This document shows positions 58,493 through 64,000 of a DNA stretch of 64,000 nt, one piece after another (the stretch's first letter is position 1; every line of letters starts with the position of its first letter). The stretch spans positions 1 through 64,000 of the forward strand of contig JAESIW010000115.1 in the NCBI GenBank assembly GCA_016802295.1. Direction: 5' to 3'. Position numbers and translations under genes: made by a program. The stretch comes from Brachionus rotundiformis (lineage: Eukaryota > Rotifera > Eurotatoria > Ploima > Brachionidae). Below the pieces are notes generated by a model. The model ran no database searches and had not been told where the DNA came from. It was given only the letters and a program-made list of their open reading frames with translations.

Positions 58493-60564
58493 ATGTCAGT
58501 TAAACAGAGAAATGTGATAATTGAGCGTGGTGTTAAAATAGGAAATGGCATGAATAATGAAAATGGTGATTTTGCAAAGCAAGCTGTTCACCATATTAGA
58601 GAAATGAATGGTAAACGCGAACATGAAAAAGAAGAGCTTCAAGTACTGAATCAACGTTTTTCTTCCTATGTTGAAAGAGTTCGTGCTCTGGAAGCTATGA
58701 ACCGAAAACTTTTGGCTGACATTGATGACTTGAAATCAAAATGGGGATTTGATTCTGGAAAAATTAAGGATCAAATGGAACCTGAATTGTTACGTTTTAG
58801 AGAACTAATTGATGAAATTACTCGACTAAAAGCTGTTGCTGAAATCAAAGCCAAAAGAGCTGAATCTGATGCCTTACAATTCAAAAATTTGATGGACCTA
58901 GCAATGGACTCTTTTAATTCTGATAAAAACAAAATAATGAATTTGGAGCGTCTTTTGGATAATACTCGCCAAGATGCTGACTATTTGAAAGGACAGTTAC
59001 ATGATCTAAATGAACAAATTCTTAAATACATTGAAGAACAACGTCGCTTATCCGAACAGCTAAGACAATTGAAAGATGATTTAGATAAAGAAACTATTGA
59101 TCGTGTAGCTCGTCAAAATGAAGTACAAACTTTAGAGGAACAAATTTCTTTTTTGAAAGCTGTTCATGAACAAGAAGTTGCTGAATTGAGTCGATTACAA
59201 ACAATTGTAGGATTTGATCCTGCTCAATTTTACAGAACTGAATTAGAAAGAGCAATTAGGGATATTCGTGGAGACTTTGAACAATTAAACCAAGAACAAA
59301 AGAGAGAATTGGAAGAGTGGTACAGAATAAAAACTGAAGAAGTTGAGAAAGAAGTAGCTAAAGAACGTGAATTTCAACGATTGACTCAGACAGGCCTTAG
59401 CGTTGAAGATGCTAATGCTTTGAAACAAACTCACCTTGAATCTCAGCGAGAATTTGTCGACTTACAACGAAAGCATGGAGAACTTATGGCTCGATTAAGA
59501 GAATTAGAAGAAAGACTTGAACAATCAAAATCGTCCAACCAAATTACTCTGGCGGAACGAGATAGAGAAATTGTCACATTAAGAGAGAAAATCTCAGAGC
59601 TTATGGCCACCTATGATGAATTAATGAATAGAAAAACTTCACTTGAATTTGAGATCAATACATACAGACGATTATTGGAATGTGAAGAGACAAGAATTAA
59701 ATCAGGTGGATCTGGAACGACCACTTCCTATAGTTATTCATCTTCTAGCCGAACTTCTGGTAATGGCTTGTCAAATGGTAGTCCAAGTAATAATCTTATA
59801 CAACAAACACTTGTTTCATCTGCATCTGGACAAGATCCATCAGGCGCTTCTAGACAACAATACACTCAAAGAGGTTCTTCAACTGAGCTTTCGAGTGAAA
59901 CCATAACAAAACGCATGCAAGTTCAACGTACTTCAAAAGGTAACCTTTATGGTGATTACTAAAACAAAATTAGTCGTTAAATTAAACAAAATCTAACATT
60001 TAAACTAATCAATAAAAATAACTAACTTGCTAATTCTTAGAAATAATTAGTAGCTTTTAATTTTATAATTTTTATAATTTCTTAATGAGCATTAGATGTT
60101 TTTAAAAAAAAATATTTGGTCTTCCGCGATTTTGTATTTTGCTTTATTTAATCTTTAATTTTTAGTATTGTAGTTTAAATAAAATGATATAGTTTAAACA
60201 TTTTTTTTTAGTTGATTAACTTTTATTTTCTTCTTTAGGCCCTGTAGGTATTAAAGAGATAAGTCCAGATGGTAAGTTCGTTTTGATAGAGAATACAGGA
60301 AAAAGAGGCGATCAAGATATTAGCAAATGGCAAATTAAAAGGAAAGTAGATAATGAACCTGAAATAATCTATTCATTTCCATTGAATACAATTATCGGTA
60401 GTGGAAGAACAATCAAAATTTGGTCAAGAGGTCAAGGAAGATCTAGTCCACCAAACGAATTTATTCATGAAGTAGAATGGCGCACCGGAGATTCTATGGT
60501 TACTCGATTAATCAGTGATAGTGGTGAAGAAAGAGCCCTTTACTCACAACGATCTTCTCAATAA
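58493..60564 (+). CDS. cytoplasmic intermediate filament protein with lamin-tail domain
   Basis: Exons 58493-59939 and 60239-60564 (299-nt intron) give 590 residues. Rod start: LNQRFSSYVERVRALEAMNR (coil 1A) at about residue 52; rod end: TYRRLLECEETRI near 400-412, the filament consensus. The long coil 1B is of the lamin/protostome type. A Ser/Gly-rich linker follows, then an Ig-fold lamin tail (PVGIKEISPDGKFVLIENTG, SKWQIKR, FHxEVEW-like FIHEVEW). No CaaX box or obvious nuclear signal, so a cytoplasmic filament rather than lamin. If the intron is retained, translation ends six codons later (NLYGDY), giving a tail-less 489-residue form. Codon use here is less AT-rich than in neighbouring genes, as expected of a highly expressed gene. 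Confidence 0.93.
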
Positions 60565-61600
60565 TTTTTTATAAATTAAGTTTAGTTTAGTGTTGTTTCT
60601 TTAGAATTAAATAATTCGTAAATGGTGGAGTCTTTTCGATTTTTAAGCCAAAAAAAATAGCGCACATGGAAAATATTGGCATTTAATTTTTTAATAAATT
60701 TTAATAATTAAATTTCAATTTTTTTCTTACATTAAAAATACTGATGAATAAATAATTCAAATAGATTAAATTAAAATGCATTTAATGGAGAAAATAAAAT
60801 ATAATAAATTTATAACAATTAAATTACAAAATTGTAGTTAAAAAAGATATTTACAGGAATATTAAAAATTTTTTAAAAAATTCTATTAAATAAATATATT
60901 TGGCAAGATATTCGAAATAAAATAATCTAAAAAAACTGTTTGTTTATTTATTTAAATATTTTGATAAAATCCTCGGGTCACACAGATTGAATCGTAGTCC
61001 CTCTTTTCAGCATAAAAAATTGTTTAAAATTTTGTAAAATAGGGTAAAATAAGAAATTTGATGAATATTGAAAATAAACTTGGCTCTACACTTTTTAATA
61101 TAAAAAATATAAATATTTTTTTAATATTATTTACTAATGAAAATGAAAAAAATAATTCAGACATTAAATAAGCATTTAATGTAACATCGACACATTTTTT
61201 GTCTGTATTCTAGAATATATTTTATTACCAAATGCATAATTGAAATATTATAATTGAAATATTTCAATGCATTCACTAAAAGTTCAATGCGTGTATAAGA
61301 TATTGAAGCAATTTGTATTTAGAATAGAAAGTTTCAAGAGAATTCATATTAATTTTGTTTCTAATCACTCGTCAACATAACAAAAATATTTCCCAAAATT
61401 CCTCATAATACAACAAAAAATTACTTATTTTCGAAGTTAAAGCACTTAAAGCGCTAATTTATAAGCTATCGATCTATTCTAAAATTAAAATTTTCTTTGA
61501 GATCGAACTATTTTGAGTTTGACTGATTTTTGTCATGCTTTAACTTGGTTGAATATTTGATTGTAATTTGAATTCTGTTTGAATTTGTGTTGATTATAAA
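60565..61600. other. AT-rich gap filament gene to RBM12
   Basis: 1 kb between two + strand genes. 3' flank of the filament gene and promoter region of the RBM12-like gene; no other feature recognised. Confidence 0.5.
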
Positions 61601-63700
61601 ATGTCAGGACCAGTTATAATCCGTTTACAAAATTTGCCATTAGAGGCACGCTCGATTGATATTCGCAAATTTTTTGATGGCTTGCTAATACCAGATGGTG
61701 GTGTACATATCATTGGAGGCGAACGTGGCGATGCATTCATCGCATTCCAGTCAGATGAAGATGCACGCCTTGCAATGGCCCGCGATGGTAACTTTTTGTG
61801 CAACGCTAAAATAAAACTGTTCCTATCAAGTAAGAATGAAATGCAAAACGTCATAACCGCAGCAAGAAACCAACTACAACAACTGCAGACACCGACTTCA
61901 GTCATTACTACAACTGCTCCAGTTGCTTCAAATCCTATAGATAATATTCTCACAAAAACTCCATCTCAACAAAATCCTCTCGATTTATTAAACTCGATTA
62001 CAAAACTATTTACTAAAGACACAAAGCCAGAACCAACCCAACCTTCATCAAACATAAATATAAAAGAGATATTAAGCATATTTAAAACTACTCAGACTCA
62101 AAAGTCGAGTCATGAGCAGCCATTTCTAGAACAAAACTCTTCAGCAGCAAAACCAAGTCTTTTACCTACGCCTCCATTGGTTACCAATGATAAGCCAATG
62201 AAGCGAAAATATGATGAAAAACCTAATGAACAGAAACACATTGCTAAAACGCCTCTTCTACCAGCTCCTGCAAATACTTCACAAATAGCACGTCCTTTAG
62301 AACCCATAGTAAAAGTTAAAAATTTTGGATATAATTGTTCTTATAAAGACATCAGGTCTTTCCTTCAGGGCGTGCAAATCGAACATAATGGCATAAAATT
62401 CATTACTGACTCAACTGGCACTCATAAAGGTCAAGCTTTTGTTCGTCTCGTTAGTATTGTCGATTTGAAAAAAGCCTTGTGCCGTAATGGCCAATTTTAT
62501 GAGGACAAACAAATTGAAGTTGTTCAGTCAAGTGAGAGTGAGATTGCTGCTCAGAATTCAGTAAAAAAATCTGAATCATCCACAAAATCTCCTATTGATT
62601 CTAGCTTTGGTTTCTATATTAAAATATACGGTTTGCCAGCCCGTTTTGATGACTCTTCACTTAAAAATATGTTTAATAATGTTCGCTTTATTCGCATAGT
62701 AACAACTAATCCTACACCAATTCAGTCTAAAATAATAAACCAAGATGGATCACAAGAGACCAAGACTATAATGAAAGCCAAAAAATTGTGTGAAGTTGAG
62801 ACCCAACTTGATGTTGAAAGAGCTTTGACAAGACAAGATGAACGTGTTGGGAAGAGCAAAATACAGATATTTCAAATATCTAAGTCAGAATTCGAGCGAG
62901 AGCTATCGACTGTAAAAAATTTAGATGATGAAAACATAGAACAAGAGGAAGTTGATGATGATGTTGAAGAACTTTGTGTAATGATATCTGGTGTTCCTTT
63001 TTCAGCTCGCTTAGAAGATGTTCGTCAATTTTTGAAAGGAATCAATCCTAAGGAAATCATACTTTTGACAGATCCTGATACATCGAAAGCAACTGGCGAA
63101 TGTATTTGTGAGTTTTTTACAAAATCGGATCGAGATATAGCTTTGAGTAAAACTGATAGTTTGTTTCGTAACAGAGTTGTTAAAATTAAACAACTGAATT
63201 ATAATGAATTCAAACAATTAAGCCAAATAAAGCCTAAATATCAAAAAGTTAAAACTCCACTTTTGGGAGCTAAGCCGGCACTTTTGGCTACTCCAGGAAG
63301 TTTAACTGAAAAACCTAAACTTAACTCTGATTACGAAGATACAAATTACAAAAGACCTTTCAATCATTCAATTTATAATAGTAATAAACGAGTTAAACAA
63401 TCAAGCCCTATTCCAATAGACTTACCACCGCTTCCGGCTGAATTACAAAAATACAAGAACAGCATTGTTTTATTATCTAATGTTTCTTATGAGGCAACTA
63501 GAGAGGATATTTTAGAACTCTTTAAAATTTTTTCACCAATTGAGCAGACATTGAAAATACGTCATGACGATCGAGGACAACCAACTGGAGATGCAATTGT
63601 TGCATGCAAATCACATGAAGAAGCTACTAAAGCATGTCGATCTTTGAATGGAACTGATTTCATGGGTCAAAATATACGAGCCGTTTTAATTAATCCATAA
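61601..63700 (+). CDS. RBM12: RBM12/RBM12B-like protein with several RRMs
   Basis: Nuclear RNA-binding protein of the SWAN/hnRNP-F-like RRM group. Single exon, 699 residues. First RRM: VIIRLQNLPLEARSIDIRKF, then IPDGGVHIIGGERGDAFIAF and LSSKNEMQNVI, nearly as in human RBM12. Further RRM-like units lie at about 232-310, 337-425 and 456-535, and the last (about 617-699: NSIVLLSNVSYEATREDIL, GDAIVACKS) matches the C-terminal RRM. Between are Pro/Gln/Thr-rich linkers with repeats of the form KTPLLPAP / KTPLLGAKPALLATP. Human RBM12 has five RRMs and a longer proline-rich part. Confidence 0.9.
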   Translation: MSGPVIIRLQNLPLEARSIDIRKFFDGLLIPDGGVHIIGGERGDAFIAFQSDEDARLAMARDGNFLCNAKIKLFLSSKNEMQNVITAARNQLQQLQTPTSVITTTAPVASNPIDNILTKTPSQQNPLDLLNSITKLFTKDTKPEPTQPSSNINIKEILSIFKTTQTQKSSHEQPFLEQNSSAAKPSLLPTPPLVTNDKPMKRKYDEKPNEQKHIAKTPLLPAPANTSQIARPLEPIVKVKNFGYNCSYKDIRSFLQGVQIEHNGIKFITDSTGTHKGQAFVRLVSIVDLKKALCRNGQFYEDKQIEVVQSSESEIAAQNSVKKSESSTKSPIDSSFGFYIKIYGLPARFDDSSLKNMFNNVRFIRIVTTNPTPIQSKIINQDGSQETKTIMKAKKLCEVETQLDVERALTRQDERVGKSKIQIFQISKSEFERELSTVKNLDDENIEQEEVDDDVEELCVMISGVPFSARLEDVRQFLKGINPKEIILLTDPDTSKATGECICEFFTKSDRDIALSKTDSLFRNRVVKIKQLNYNEFKQLSQIKPKYQKVKTPLLGAKPALLATPGSLTEKPKLNSDYEDTNYKRPFNHSIYNSNKRVKQSSPIPIDLPPLPAELQKYKNSIVLLSNVSYEATREDILELFKIFSPIEQTLKIRHDDRGQPTGDAIVACKSHEEATKACRSLNGTDFMGQNIRAVLINP

Positions 63701-64000
63701 TGTAAATAGAATTAATATAAAGGAAGAATTATAATTTAAAAATATATTTTGTTGAATTTGAATGTTTCGGGTGTTAGAATAACTAATTTTATCTTGCTAA
63801 TACCTTTTTTATATGGAAATAAAACATTTATCTTGTTTTTATTTAGTGTGTTTGTCTCATTTTTGTTAATTTTATTATAAAATAAAAATAAAATTCTTAT
63901 TATTAAATTAAAATATAATTAATTCAATATATTTGATTGATTTTAAACTTTGAAGGTTTAATAAAATGATACAGTCTTTCAAAAAGTTACTTTGTCAAAG
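63701..64000. other. AT-rich 3' flank of the RBM12-like gene
   Basis: No gene start or RNA gene recognised before the window ends; contains AATAAA-like sites near 63825 and 63880 usable for polyadenylation. Confidence 0.5.

Noticed and set aside
1..64000. Search for CRISPR arrays, prophage, operon-type defence or other prokaryotic systems.
   Set aside because: No spaced repeats, no ribosome-binding-site-led gene strings; all recognised genes are eukaryotic with spliceosomal introns.

Overview
The window reads as AT-rich nuclear DNA from an animal. Genes have short introns (mostly about 40-150 nt) with plain GT..AG ends, many genes have one exon, and the protein set is metazoan: a tektin, a cytoplasmic intermediate filament protein with a lamin-type tail and long coil 1B, an R7-family RGS protein, Unkempt, RBMS, Integrator subunit 12, a TM2D protein and ceramide synthase. 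The lamin-tailed cytoplasmic filament points to a protostome or other invertebrate. The AT content and compact genes would suit a small spiralian such as a monogonont rotifer, but that placement is inference.

Layout, left to right. 1-0.9 kb: no gene, but a 35-bp direct repeat and a palindrome. 0.9-2.6 kb: tektin-3 (-). 2.8-4.1 kb: candidate small unknown gene (-). 4.3-4.65 kb: NDUFA7 (+). 5.2-13.4 kb: full-length GCN1 (-). 14.0-14.8 kb: INTS12 (-). 15.7-19.3 kb: CEBPZOS and NSMAF/FAN (+), with stop and start codon directly adjoining. 19.7-22.3 kb: ZNF598 (+). 22.5-23.1 kb: TM2D1 (-). 23.2-25.5 kb: R7 RGS (-). 26.0-27.0 kb: BUB3 (-). 27.4-30.2 kb: RINT1 (-). 30.4-31.5 kb: RPIA (-). 32.5-34.3 kb: ceramide synthase (+). 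34.7-38.1 kb: VPS50/syndetin (+). 38.8-40.7 kb: RBMS-type RNA-binding protein (-). 42.5-43.0 kb: mitochondrial acyl carrier protein NDUFAB1 (-). 43.4-43.6 kb: unexplained GC-rich island plus long hairpin. 44.0-44.5 kb: small MARVEL-like membrane protein (-). 45.1-46.7 kb: Unkempt lacking the RING (-). 47.5-51.9 kb: VWA3A/B-like (-). 52.4-54.3 kb: HAUS5-like augmin subunit (+). 54.5-54.9 kb: ATP5PF (-). 55-58.5 kb: gene-poor, with decayed non-LTR retrotransposon pieces. 58.5-60.6 kb: intermediate filament gene (+). 61.6-63.7 kb: RBM12-like (+).

These are ordinary housekeeping and cell-biology genes, with no operon-like functional cluster overall. Some themes recur: ribosome-collision response (GCN1, ZNF598), CATCHR vesicle tethers (RINT1, VPS50), mitosis (BUB3, HAUS5), mitochondrial energy metabolism (NDUFA7, NDUFAB1, ATP5PF), cilia (tektin-3, probably VWA3). 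I saw no convincing novel multi-gene system. The points most worth checking are the zero-gap CEBPZOS/NSMAF pair, the GC-rich island with hairpin at 43.4-43.6 kb, the candidate gene at 2.8-4.1 kb, the stop codons that overlap splice donors or homopolymers (RGS, INTS12), and the RING-less Unkempt. Exon joins were worked out by hand from GT/AG sites and reading-frame phase; all family calls come from recognising the proteins, not from a search.
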